DNA of 53,807 nt from Bacillota bacterium (GTDB lineage: Bacteria; Bacillota; Sulfobacillia; JAJZYS01; JAJYTV01): contig JAJYSJ010000002.1 in assembly GCA_021793645.1 (NCBI GenBank), forward strand, positions 208,753 to 262,559, in the 5' to 3' direction. Positions 35,778-43,397 of this stretch are shown in pieces. Numbering within the stretch: position 1 is the stretch's first letter; every line of letters begins with the position of its first letter. The notes beneath the pieces are model-generated. The model did not search any database and was not told the origin of the DNA. It saw only the letters and a list, made by a program, of their open reading frames with translations. A program made the position numbers and the translations under genes.

Positions 35778-36519
35778 GCGGAATGGGCGGCCCGTAGGCG
35801 ATTCCCAGCAGTGTGAGGCCGTGTGCGGGCGCAAGCTTGATGCCGGTCGGCGGCGGACCGTCGCGCAGGATGCGCACGAGAAATTCCGGTTCCGCCCTGC
35901 CCTCTCCAACGCGCAGAGCCGCACCCACAAGATTGCGCACCATGTGGTAAAGAAAACCGTCTGCACTGAAGCGCAGTTCGATCGCGTCTGGGGCCAGTCG
36001 TTCGACGCGAGCCTCGCGCAAGGTACGTTCGGTCGTTCGCGCTGATCCGCCCGAAGATGCGAAGTGGCGGAAGTCGCGGTGCCCGAGTACCCCTGCGAGC
36101 GCAACATCGACCGTTGACACGTCCAAGGGCGCGGGGTGATGGAGTGCGAAGCGTCGGGTGCGCGGGTCCGGCGCCGGGCCGAGATCCACGCGGTAGGCGT
36201 ACGTCTTCTCGATGACGCCCTGGAGCGGCAGGAATTTGCCCTCGGGCAGATCACAGCGGCGGACGCGGACGTCGTCGGGGAGGAGCGCATTGAGTGCGAT
36301 GCGATAACGTTCTGGATCGAGGGGCCGACGCGTCTCGGCCCACGCAACCTGGCCCAAGGCGTGCACGCCGGCGTCTGTGCGCGATGCGCCGAGGACGGCC
36401 ACATCGCGCGCCTCGAGTTCGGAGAGGGCAGCCTCGAGGACACCCTGGACCGCCTGACCGTTTTTCTGGCGTTGCCAGCCGGCGTAGCGCGTACCCTCAT
36501 AGGCGATAACGAACCTCAC
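35755..36519 (-). CDS. truA: tRNA pseudouridine synthase A
   Basis: 254 residues from the GTG at 36517-36519, overlapping the ecfT stop by four bases (GTGA) with GGTGGGGG upstream. The frame runs on to 37785 but only as a shadow of the ecf genes. RFVIAYEGTRYAGWQRQ, the catalytic Asp in ASRTDAGVHA, and GFLYHMVRNLVG are diagnostic. It makes pseudouridine at positions 38-40 of tRNA anticodon arms. Its place after ecfT is standard in Bacillota. Confidence 0.95.
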   Translation of the reverse strand: MRFVIAYEGTRYAGWQRQKNGQAVQGVLEAALSELEARDVAVLGASRTDAGVHALGQVAWAETRRPLDPERYRIALNALLPDDVRVRRCDLPEGKFLPLQGVIEKTYAYRVDLGPAPDPRTRRFALHHPAPLDVSTVDVALAGVLGHRDFRHFASSGGSARTTERTLREARVERLAPDAIELRFSADGFLYHMVRNLVGAALRVGEGRAEPEFLVRILRDGPPPTGIKLAPAHGLTLLGIAYGPPIPLDSRQVP

Positions 36520-37184
36520 CTGACCCCCACCGCCCAGCCGAGCGCCAGTGTTGCCGCTGGCAGCCAGAGCAGGCGCAGGCCGCTCCAGTCTACCGGCGGC
36601 AGGTCGTGGGCCTGCCCGATGCCGCGGCCAACAAGTGCATCCGCCGCGGCGCCGGCTTGGCGCAGTGCAACAGCAATCCATGCCGATGCGAGCGTGCCCC
36701 ATTCGGAGATCCCTGTCCGCGTCCCGAGGTACCTGCGGCCGAGCCATACGCTGCGCGCGCTGCTTGCCATGGCTGGGAGCAGGCGCAGCATTACGAGCAC
36801 CATCAGTTCGCCATCTTGCGCGCGCAGCCCGATCGCACCGAACGGCGCGAACAGCCTGCCCACCCCCTGAGCCACGCCTGCTGGCCCTAGGATCGCGTAC
36901 ACGGCCCGCCCTTCGGCGAGCATGGCTACGAGCCTTAGGGACGTCGATATGCCAGCGAGCAGCCGTACGTCGAGCGGTCCCTCTCCGAGCAGGTGCGCGA
37001 GCATCCCGAGCAGAGCGAGGGCCGCCACCGCGCGCAGTCCGATCTGCCCGAGCGCGCCCCTGTGCCAGAGGAAGGCAATCGCCAGGAGAAGGCTGAGCAG
37101 CGCCGCAAAGGGCGCGGCAGCCCACCAGGTCACCGCCGCCCAGAAGACGCCTGCCAGGATTACTCCTGGTGCCGCTGTGCGCAC
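36516..37184 (-). CDS. ecfT: ECF transporter transmembrane subunit EcfT
   Basis: 222 residues from the GTG at 37182-37184, chosen for AGGAGGT about 10 bases upstream; it overlaps the ATPase gene by 25 bases. There are several N-terminal membrane helices, then long helices carrying RSVWLGRRYLG and ADALVGRGIG, which stand where EcfT has its two Ala-Arg-Gly coupling motifs. The second is partly kept (GRG) and the first is altered. The subunit links an S-component for a vitamin or metal to the two ATPases. No S-component gene lies nearby. Confidence 0.85.
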   Translation of the reverse strand: MRTAAPGVILAGVFWAAVTWWAAAPFAALLSLLLAIAFLWHRGALGQIGLRAVAALALLGMLAHLLGEGPLDVRLLAGISTSLRLVAMLAEGRAVYAILGPAGVAQGVGRLFAPFGAIGLRAQDGELMVLVMLRLLPAMASSARSVWLGRRYLGTRTGISEWGTLASAWIAVALRQAGAAADALVGRGIGQAHDLPPVDWSGLRLLWLPAATLALGWAVGVR

Positions 37185-37876
37185 CGTGCCTCGACCTCCT
37201 CCCGCAACGAATGGATGTCCTTCCCTTCCTCCCCATGGAGCGCCGCTGCGACCTGCGCAAGCGGTGAGGGCGGCCATCCCGCACGTCGGGTGAGAGCCAT
37301 CGGGAGCGGCGTCGACACCGCGTGCGGCGCCCCTTCCCCCGGCAACGCCAGCACAAGATCGCAGCGCAGGGCCTCCGCCTCGTCCAGCGCGGCGACGATG
37401 GCCGTCGCCCCCATCGAGCGCAGTGCATTCCAGAACTGGCGCTGCCCTGCGGGATCAAGTCCCGCGGTCGGCCGATCGAACAGCAGAAGCCGGCGCCCGC
37501 TGCCGAGTACGGCAGCCAGCGCAAGTCGGCGCCGCTCGCCGCTCGAGAGCTGGAGAAAGTCCCGCTCCAGGAGGAACTCGCCTTCCAGCGCACCGAGTGC
37601 CTCCACAGCCCGCACTCCCCGCAGCGCGTCGCGCCCCTTGCGCCCGAACAGGATCTGCTCGGGTTCATCGGGCGCGTAGGCGATGTCGCGCGGTGTCCGC
37701 AGCCTGGCGCCCACCGCAACCCGTCCGCGGTGGCGGACGCTGCCCGCAACGGCTTCGAGGAAGATCCGGGCCTCTTCGCCATCACCGTCGATCAGCCCAA
37801 GCACCTGCCCTGTCGCAAGCGAGAAGGTGTAAGGTCCGCCGGCGCCCCGCGGCGCGAAGTCATGAAGTGTGATCAT
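37160..37876 (-). CDS. ECF transporter ATPase, degenerate nucleotide-binding subunit (EcfA2 position)
   Basis: 238 residues, shorter than the usual 280-290. The Walker A position reads GLIDGDGEEARI: the GKS/T lysine is missing. Walker B reads LLLFDRPTAGLD, with Arg in place of the catalytic Glu, and the H-loop reads AALDEAEAL without His. The ABC signature LSSGERRRLAL is intact. It should not hydrolyse ATP itself but can supply the signature to its partner's site. ATG overlaps the partner stop by four bases (ATGA). Confidence 0.88.
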   Translation of the reverse strand: MITLHDFAPRGAGGPYTFSLATGQVLGLIDGDGEEARIFLEAVAGSVRHRGRVAVGARLRTPRDIAYAPDEPEQILFGRKGRDALRGVRAVEALGALEGEFLLERDFLQLSSGERRRLALAAVLGSGRRLLLFDRPTAGLDPAGQRQFWNALRSMGATAIVAALDEAEALRCDLVLALPGEGAPHAVSTPLPMALTRRAGWPPSPLAQVAAALHGEEGKDIHSLREEVEARCAQRHQE

Positions 37877-38592
37877 GGCCGCAAGATCCTTCGCAGAGCT
37901 CCGCTTGCGTCAGCATCGAGCGGCACGCTGCCCAAAAAGGCCCCTCCGATCTCCGGTGCGCGCATTGCACCGCAGGCGACAGCCCCTTCGAGGGATACCT
38001 CTCGGATGGTGCCTGCGTCGACGAGCCAAAGGCGGTCGGCCAGCCGTGCCAGCTCAGGGTCGTGCGTCGCCGTCACGACGGCAAGGCCGGCATCGCGCAG
38101 GCGCGTGAGTGCACGGTAGACGCTGCGCCGTGCGGTCGGACCGAGGCGCGAGGTCGGTTCGTCCAACAAAAGCGCGTAGGGCTCCATTGCCATGAGCCCG
38201 AGCAGTGCGCGCATGAAGAGTTCCCCGTGGCCGCCTGTCCGCTCCAGTGGTAGGTCCAGTTGCCGTTCCAAGGCCTCAAGGCGCTTGCCTGGGTCTTGCA
38301 TGTCTCCTTGCACACCGAGGGTCAATTCCACCTCTAGCAACCGACGCGCGCCGAGGACTGCATCCTCAGCGCGCGCCGGCAGGTAGGCAACGCGCGGGGG
38401 ACGGACCGGCGCGCCGCTGCAGAGGACTTCTCCCGCCGACGGGTCGATCCGGCCGGCCAGGAGAAGGAGCCACGTCGTCTTGCCCGCGCCGTTTCGCCCA
38501 ACCAGCGCGTGCAGTTCACCTGCAGGGACGTAAAAGTCCCCGCTCAGGGCAAACTGCTCGCGGCGCACCAGGGCGTCGCGGGCCGAGAGCAT
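37873..38592 (-). CDS. ECF transporter ATPase, catalytic subunit (EcfA1 position)
   Basis: 239 residues. Walker A GRNGAGKTT, Walker B ALLLDEPTS with the catalytic Glu, and H-loop His in VTATHD are intact, but the signature (LSGGQ-type) is replaced by TGGHGELFM and the D-loop reads LGP instead of LDP. The usual C-terminal dimerisation extension is reduced. With the next gene's product it can form one complete composite ATP site. Its ATG overlaps the rplQ stop by one base (TGATG), as in many Bacillota where ecfA follows rplQ. Confidence 0.88.
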   Translation of the reverse strand: MLSARDALVRREQFALSGDFYVPAGELHALVGRNGAGKTTWLLLLAGRIDPSAGEVLCSGAPVRPPRVAYLPARAEDAVLGARRLLEVELTLGVQGDMQDPGKRLEALERQLDLPLERTGGHGELFMRALLGLMAMEPYALLLDEPTSRLGPTARRSVYRALTRLRDAGLAVVTATHDPELARLADRLWLVDAGTIREVSLEGAVACGAMRAPEIGGAFLGSVPLDADASGALRRILRP

Positions 38593-38930
38593 CAGACGAG
38601 CTCGAGCACGGCCATCGGCGCGGCGTCGCCACGGCGCTGGCCGAGGCGGACGACTCGGGTGTAGCCGCCCTGGCGGTCCTTGTACTTGGGGGCGATGTTG
38701 ACGAACAGCTTGCGCGTCACGTCCTCGTCCAGCAGGTAGGCGGCCGCCTGACGACGCGTATTGATGTTGTCCTCGCGCGCCATGGTGATCAGGTGCTCGG
38801 CGATCGCGGAAACCTCTTTCGCCTTGGCTTCGGTGGTCACAAAGCGTTCGGAGTGCAGAAACGACGTCACCTGGTTGCGCAAGAGCATCTTGCGCACGTC
38901 GCTGCGCCGGCCCAACTTGCGCATCGGCAT
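38592..38930 (-). CDS. rplQ: 50S ribosomal protein L17
   Basis: 112 residues, normal bacterial length. MRKLGRRSDVRKMLLRNQVTSFLHSERFVTTEAKAKE is the conserved start; the ending DAAPMAVLELV is typical. A GGGGGG-containing SD precedes ATG 38928-38930. It lies 19 bases after rpoA and is coupled to the ECF ATPase gene by a one-base overlap. L17 sits near the peptide exit tunnel. Confidence 0.97.
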   Translation of the reverse strand: MPMRKLGRRSDVRKMLLRNQVTSFLHSERFVTTEAKAKEVSAIAEHLITMAREDNINTRRQAAAYLLDEDVTRKLFVNIAPKYKDRQGGYTRVVRLGQRRGDAAPMAVLELV

Positions 38931-38949
38931 GGGGATATCCCCCCTTTCT

Positions 38950-39897
38950 CTAGTCCTCTGACTTCTGCAGGCTCAGGTTGAACTGCGCAAGCTTGGCCTT
39001 GACCTCTTCGAGCGACTTCTTCCCCAGGTTGCGCACCTTCATCATCTCTTCGTCGGTGCGCGAGACGAGCTCGGCGACCGTGTTGATGCCGGCACGCTTG
39101 AGGCAGTTGAACGACCGAACCGAGAGCTCCAGCTCTTCGATCGGCATTTCCCGCAAGCGGTCACGCTTGTCAGTCGGCACTTCCTGCGAGGCCTGCGGCC
39201 GCTGTGCGTCGACCGAAAGGCCGATAAACAGAGCCAGGTGGTCCTCGAGGATCCGAGATGACTCGACGAGAGCCGCGTCAGGCCGGATGCCGCCGTTGGT
39301 CCAGATCTCCAGGGTGAGCTTGTCGTAGTCGGTTACCTGGCCGACACGCGTGTCCTCGATCGCGTAGTTGACCCGCGTGATCGGCGAGAACATCGCGTCC
39401 ATCGCGATCACGCCGATTGGCTGGTCGGGGTGCTTGTTGCGCTCGGCCGACACGTAGCCGCGGTTCATCTCGATCGTGACGTCCATCACGAGCTCAGCGC
39501 CCTTGTCGAGGGTCGCGATCACGTGTTCCGAGTTGAGCACTTCGATCTCAGGGTCTTGGATGGCGTCGCCCGCCAGGACCGGTCCCTCGTCGCGCGCCTC
39601 GATGCGGATGTTCTTCGGCCCCTCGGTGTGCATGCGCAACGCGAGCGCCTTCAAGTTGAGCACGATGTCCGTGACGTCCTCGCGCACGCCAGGAACCGTC
39701 GAGAACTCGTGCAGCACTCCCTGGATGCGCACCGAGGTGACCGCCGCCCCAGGCAGCGAGGAGAGCAGGATGCGGCGAAGGCTGTTGGCAAGCGTAATGC
39801 CGAAGCCGCGTTCCAGCGGCTCGACGACGAAGCGGCCGAATCCGGTCTCCTCGTTCAGCTCCAGGCACTCGATCTGCGGCTTTTGGAACTCGTTCAC
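38950..39897 (-). CDS. rpoA: RNA polymerase alpha subunit
   Basis: 315 residues. The N-terminal assembly domain has FVVEPLERGFGITLANSLRRILLSSLPGAA. The C-terminal domain (about 240-310) has LELSVRSFNCLKRAGINTVAELV and VRNLGKKSLEEV, which contact UP elements and activators. The start is GTG at 39895-39897 with GAGGGAGG upstream. It is in the standard rpsM-rpsK-rpsD-rpoA-rplQ order. Confidence 0.98.
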   Translation of the reverse strand: MNEFQKPQIECLELNEETGFGRFVVEPLERGFGITLANSLRRILLSSLPGAAVTSVRIQGVLHEFSTVPGVREDVTDIVLNLKALALRMHTEGPKNIRIEARDEGPVLAGDAIQDPEIEVLNSEHVIATLDKGAELVMDVTIEMNRGYVSAERNKHPDQPIGVIAMDAMFSPITRVNYAIEDTRVGQVTDYDKLTLEIWTNGGIRPDAALVESSRILEDHLALFIGLSVDAQRPQASQEVPTDKRDRLREMPIEELELSVRSFNCLKRAGINTVAELVSRTDEEMMKVRNLGKKSLEEVKAKLAQFNLSLQKSED

Positions 39898-39915
39898 GTA
39901 CCGTCCTCCCTCGTC

Positions 39916-40548
39916 TTAGCGGGAGTAGAGCTCGACGATGAGGTGCTCCTCCACGGGGACGTCAACGTCTCCCCGTTCCGGCAGGCGCACGATACGTCCC
40001 TTGTACTGGTCCCGCTGAACCTCGACCCACTCCGGGGTCGGACGAGCGCCGCCGCGCTCAATGATCTCCTTGATGGACGCGCGCTCACGCGAACGCGAAC
40101 GCACCTCAATCTCGTCCCCCTGACGGATCAGATAGGACGGGATGGAAACCTTCTGGCCATTGACGCTGAAGTGGCCGTGGCGAACAAGCTGCCGGGCCTC
40201 CGGCCGCGACAGGGCGAACCCCATGCGGTAGATGACGTTGTCCAGCCGACGCTCGAGGAGCGACAGCATCACGTCGCCGGTGCGGCCATGGCTGCGCTGC
40301 GCGCGGTCCACGTAGCGGCGGAACTGTGTCTCCAGCACGCCGTAGAAGCGGCGGACCTTCTGCTTCTCGCGCAGCTGAATACCGTACTCGGACATCTTGC
40401 GACGACCGAGCCCGTGCTGCCCCGGCGGCTGGTTGCGCTGCTTCTTGACGATCGGGCACTTGTCCGAGAAGCAACGGTCGCCCTTCAGGAACAGCTTCAT
40501 GCCCTCACGCCGGCAAAGCCGGCAAGTCGGGCCCGTGTTGCGAGCCAT
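39916..40548 (-). CDS. rpsD: 30S ribosomal protein S4, zinc-binding form
   Basis: 210 residues from ATG 40546-40548 with GGAGGAGGG upstream; the open frame further upstream is shadow. Cys9, Cys12, Cys26 and Cys31 form a zinc site (the C+ type). The S4 RNA-binding domain is at [31 protein letters not shown]4 is placed in the alpha operon between rpsK and rpoA, as in E. coli but unlike B. subtilis, where rpsD is elsewhere; many clostridial and high-GC Bacillota keep it here. Confidence 0.97.
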   Translation of the reverse strand: MARNTGPTCRLCRREGMKLFLKGDRCFSDKCPIVKKQRNQPPGQHGLGRRKMSEYGIQLREKQKVRRFYGVLETQFRRYVDRAQRSHGRTGDVMLSLLERRLDNVIYRMGFALSRPEARQLVRHGHFSVNGQKVSIPSYLIRQGDEIEVRSRSRERASIKEIIERGGARPTPEWVEVQRDQYKGRIVRLPERGDVDVPVEEHLIVELYSR

Positions 40549-40564
40549 CTTCTTTCCCTCCTCC

Positions 40565-40963
40565 CTATACGCGCCGGCGCTTGGGCGGCCGGCAGCCGTT
40601 ATGCGGAATCGGCGTAACATCCTTGATCGCGCTGACCTCGAGGCCGGCCGTCTGCAAACTGCGGATGGCGGCTTCGCGCCCGGAGCCGGGTCCCTTGACG
40701 TAGACCTCGACTTCACGTACGCCGTGCTCCATTGCAGCCTTGGCCGCCGTCTCCGCCGCCATCTGAGCGGCAAACGGAGTGGACTTGCGGCTGCCCTTGA
40801 AGCCCTGCGTGCCTGCCGTCGCCCACGAAAGGGTCGCACCGCTCGGGTCGGCGATCGTCACGATCGTGTTGTTGAAGGTACTGCGAATATGCGCCACAGC
40901 GCGCTCGACGTGCTTGCGTTCGCGCCGACGGGGGCGTGACTGGGCACCCTTCTTGGTTGGCAA
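40565..40963 (-). CDS. rpsK: 30S ribosomal protein S11
   Basis: 132 residues. [29 protein letters not shown] and the ending [18 protein letters not shown] are diagnostic. The start is TTG at 40961-40963 with AAGGAGG 7 bases upstream; no ATG or GTG lies near. It is 18 bases after rpsM. Confidence 0.97.
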   Translation of the reverse strand: MPTKKGAQSRPRRRERKHVERAVAHIRSTFNNTIVTIADPSGATLSWATAGTQGFKGSRKSTPFAAQMAAETAAKAAMEHGVREVEVYVKGPGSGREAAIRSLQTAGLEVSAIKDVTPIPHNGCRPPKRRRV

Positions 40964-40981
40964 TCCTCCGCCTCCTTACTC

Positions 40982-41353
40982 TTACTTCTTGCGGCGTACG
41001 CCGACTGTCCGGGCAGGACCCTTGCGCGTACGCGCATTGGTCTGGGTACGCTGGCCACGGACGGGCATTCCCCTACGGTGACGCAGCCCACGGTATGAGC
41101 CGATCTCGATCAGACGCCGGATGTTCATCTGCACCTGGCGCTGCAATTCTCCCTCGACCCGGTATTCCTTGTCGATCACCTCGCGCAGGCGAGAGACCTC
41201 ATCCTCACTGAGGTCACGCACGCGAGTGTCGGGACTGATGCCGGTTTCCTTGAGGATCTTGCGGCTGAGGCTCCAGCCGATGCCGTAGATGTACGGCAGC
41301 GCTGCTTCCACCCGCTTTTCACGTGGCAGGTCAACGCCAGCGATTCGTGCCAA
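40982..41353 (-). CDS. rpsM: 30S ribosomal protein S13
   Basis: 123 residues. [25 protein letters not shown], the [20 protein letters not shown] helices and the C-terminal basic tail ending [12 protein letters not shown] are typical. The start is TTG at 41351-41353 with AGGAGGT 7-8 bases upstream. S13 bridges to the large subunit and contacts tRNA. Confidence 0.97.
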   Translation of the reverse strand: MARIAGVDLPREKRVEAALPYIYGIGWSLSRKILKETGISPDTRVRDLSEDEVSRLREVIDKEYRVEGELQRQVQMNIRRLIEIGSYRGLRHRRGMPVRGQRTQTNARTRKGPARTVGVRRKK

Positions 41354-41365
41354 CTGCCTTACCTC

Positions 41366-41479
41366 CTAGCCCTGCTTCTGCTTGTGCTTGGGGTTCTCGC
41401 AGATCACCATGACGACGCCGTGTCGCCTAATGATCTTACACTTCTCGCACATGACTTTCACGGACGGTCGCACCTTCAT
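41366..41479 (-). CDS. rpmJ: 50S ribosomal protein L36, zinc-binding form
   Basis: 37 residues beginning [15 protein letters not shown], from ATG 41477-41479 to TAG 41366-41368. Cys11, Cys14, Cys27 and His32 are the zinc ligands of the C+ form. An AGGAGGGATCTC precedes the start. It lies in the standard infA-rpmJ-rpsM order and is too short to stand out without reading the gap. Confidence 0.95.
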   Translation of the reverse strand: MKVRPSVKVMCEKCKIIRRHGVVMVICENPKHKQKQG

Positions 41480-41489
41480 GAGATCCCTC

Positions 41490-41708
41490 CTACTTCAGCC
41501 GGTAGGTGATCCGGCCACGGGTTAGGTCATACGGGGACAACTCTACGGTCACACGGTCGCCCGGCAGGATACGAATGAAGTGCATGCGCAGCTTGCCGGA
41601 CACGTGTGCCAAAACTTTGTGCCCGTTCTCGAGCTCCACGCGAAACATGGCGTTGGGAAGTGGCTCGATCACCTTTCCCTCGACCTCTATGGCGTCATCC
41701 CTCGGCAC
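41490..41708 (-). CDS. infA: Translation initiation factor IF-1
   Basis: 72 residues from the GTG at 41706-41708, with AAGGAGG 8 bases upstream; this gives [15 protein letters not shown], the normal IF-1 start. An ATG two codons earlier lies too close to the SD. The single S1-like OB fold is complete ([32 protein letters not shown]). It overlaps the KOW-protein gene by 14 bases. Confidence 0.96.
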   Translation of the reverse strand: MPRDDAIEVEGKVIEPLPNAMFRVELENGHKVLAHVSGKLRMHFIRILPGDRVTVELSPYDLTRGRITYRLK

Positions 41709-41982
41709 TCGCATCTCCTCCTTCCGTTTGGGCTGTGCTCTCCGCAATCACCCCGCGTACCTCGGCATCGCTGGGTGCATGACCCGCTGCAAGGCGCTGC
41801 CGCATCTCCTCTGGTACCGTGCCACACTGTTCGACATGGCGCGGGTTCTTCGACTTCGGCCGTTTGAAGGGCCGAAGGTCGCCGTCCACCAGCTGCAAGC
41901 GCTGCACGCTGTGCCCGATGACGAGGAAGATCCGGCCGCTGTCGCGACCGCGCAGCACGCGCACAAGATCCCCGATCTCCAT
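41695..41982 (-). CDS. KOW-domain RNA-binding protein
   Basis: 95 residues. [22 protein letters not shown] is a KOW motif like those of L14e/L24-type proteins, followed by a basic [15 protein letters not shown] stretch and an acidic tail. A small KOW protein at this place between map and infA is common in Bacillota, but its role is not established; ribosome or RNA binding is likely. ATG 41980-41982 follows map by 15 bases. The last 14 bases overlap infA. Confidence 0.85.
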   Translation of the reverse strand: MEIGDLVRVLRGRDSGRIFLVIGHSVQRLQLVDGDLRPFKRPKSKNPRHVEQCGTVPEEMRQRLAAGHAPSDAEVRGVIAESTAQTEGGDASAEG

Positions 41983-41997
41983 GATGTCTGCCTCACC

Positions 41998-42741
41998 TCA
42001 TGGCGCCGTGAGCACATCGGGTGGATCGCCCACGGCAACGGTATGTTCGAAGTGCGCGGACGGAAGGCCGTCGATCGTCTCCACCGTCCAGCCGTCGTCC
42101 CTGATGCGCACGTCGGGGCCGCCCATGTTGATCATCGGCTCGATCGCCAGGACCATCCCGCGCCTCAGTTGAACGCCTCGTCCCGGCGGGCCGTAGTTGG
42201 GGATCTGGGGATCCTCGTGCATCTCTCGCCCGATCCCGTGGCCCACGAAGTCCACGACGATCGAGAAGCCTGCCGCCGTCGCTATGCGTTCGACGGCATT
42301 GGAGATGTCGCTGAGGTGGTTGCCCGGCCTCGCCTTCGCGAGTCCCGCGAGGAGTGCGGCCCGGGTCGTATCCAGGAGCGACTGGACTTGCGGGGAGACC
42401 TTGCCCACCGGAACGGTGATCGCGGTGTCGCCGTGGTAGCCGTCCACGATGACCCCGAGGTCGAGCGAGATGATGTCGCCGTCCCGCAGCACCTGTTCTC
42501 CAGGGATGCCGTGGACCACGACGCCGTTCACGGAAGCGCAGATGCTGGCCGGAAAGCCTTCGTAGCCTAGGAAGGAGGGAGTTCCGCCGCGCTCTTCGAT
42601 GAATCGGCGCGCCGCTTCGTCGAGTTCCCGCGTCGAGACGCCCGGCCGTACCAGCGCCGCGACGTAATCGCGGGCCTGCGCTGTAAGCGCTCCAGCCTGA
42701 CGCATCTTCTCGATCTCCCAGTCTGCCTTCAGTACGATCAC
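41998..42741 (-). CDS. map: Methionine aminopeptidase, type I
   Basis: 247 residues from the GTG at 42739-42741, overlapping the adk stop by four bases (GTGA); the longer open frame upstream is an adk shadow. The metal ligands are visible in DLGVIVDGYHGDTA (two Asp), GHGIGREMHEDP (His), AIEPMIN (Glu) and FEHTVAV (Glu). It removes the N-terminal Met from new proteins. It lacks the N-terminal SH3-binding extension found in some type I enzymes. Confidence 0.96.
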   Translation of the reverse strand: MIVLKADWEIEKMRQAGALTAQARDYVAALVRPGVSTRELDEAARRFIEERGGTPSFLGYEGFPASICASVNGVVVHGIPGEQVLRDGDIISLDLGVIVDGYHGDTAITVPVGKVSPQVQSLLDTTRAALLAGLAKARPGNHLSDISNAVERIATAAGFSIVVDFVGHGIGREMHEDPQIPNYGPPGRGVQLRRGMVLAIEPMINMGGPDVRIRDDGWTVETIDGLPSAHFEHTVAVGDPPDVLTAP

Positions 42742-43382
42742 CCGCGCAGCGCCGCCTTCAAGCGGGCCGTCACCTCCTCGACAGGGCCGACCCCGTCGAC
42801 GGTGCGCAAGAGGCCCCGCGCGGCGTAGTAGTCGCGCAAGGGTGCCGTGCTCTCGGCGTACACCTTGAGCCTGGCCTGCACCGTCTCTAGGCGGTCGTCC
42901 GGCCGGGTCACGAGTTCGGATCCGCAACTTCCGCAGCGGCCGTCCGCGGGTGGGGGGGCGGTTTCGACATGATAGGCGCGCCCGCAGGAGGGGCACGTCC
43001 TGCGACCGGAGAGCCGGTGCACGATCGCTTCCTCCGGCACTTCGATCAACAGGACGTCATGGAGTGGCTGCGACATCTCCTCCAGCAGGCGGTCGAGCGC
43101 CCCGGCCTGCGGCACGGTGCGCGGGAAACCGTCGAGGAGGAAGCCCTGTGCCGCGTCCTGTTGACTCAGGCGCTGCTCGATGAGGCCGATCACGACCGCA
43201 TCCGGGACGAGATCGCCGCGATCCATGTAGGATTGCGCTTCCCGGCCCAGAGGGGTGCCCTCTTCGCGTGCCTTGCGCAGGATGTCTCCGGTCGCGATCT
43301 GCGGCACAGCGGCATCCTTCGCCAGGAACTTGGCCTGGGTTCCCTTGCCCGCACCGGGCGGGCCCATCAGGACTGCGCGCAT
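42738..43382 (-). CDS. adk: Adenylate kinase, zinc LID form
   Basis: 214 residues. The P-loop MGPPGAGKGTQA at 6-17, DGFPRT and the LID domain with two CxxC pairs (CPSCG and CGSCG), which hold zinc in Gram-positive and many thermophilic adenylate kinases, are all seen. ATG 43380-43382 has GGAGGGG upstream. It lies between secY and map as usual and balances ATP, ADP and AMP. Confidence 0.97.
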   Translation of the reverse strand: MRAVLMGPPGAGKGTQAKFLAKDAAVPQIATGDILRKAREEGTPLGREAQSYMDRGDLVPDAVVIGLIEQRLSQQDAAQGFLLDGFPRTVPQAGALDRLLEEMSQPLHDVLLIEVPEEAIVHRLSGRRTCPSCGRAYHVETAPPPADGRCGSCGSELVTRPDDRLETVQARLKVYAESTAPLRDYYAARGLLRTVDGVGPVEEVTARLKAALRG

Positions 43383-43397
43383 GGGTTCCCCTCCCTC

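Noticed and set aside
35755-37785. A 676-codon minus-strand frame suggesting a large TruA fusion
   Set aside because: Only the last 254 residues are TruA; the rest is an off-frame reading of the ecfT and ATPase genes, and truA has its own GTG start with SD overlapping the ecfT stop.
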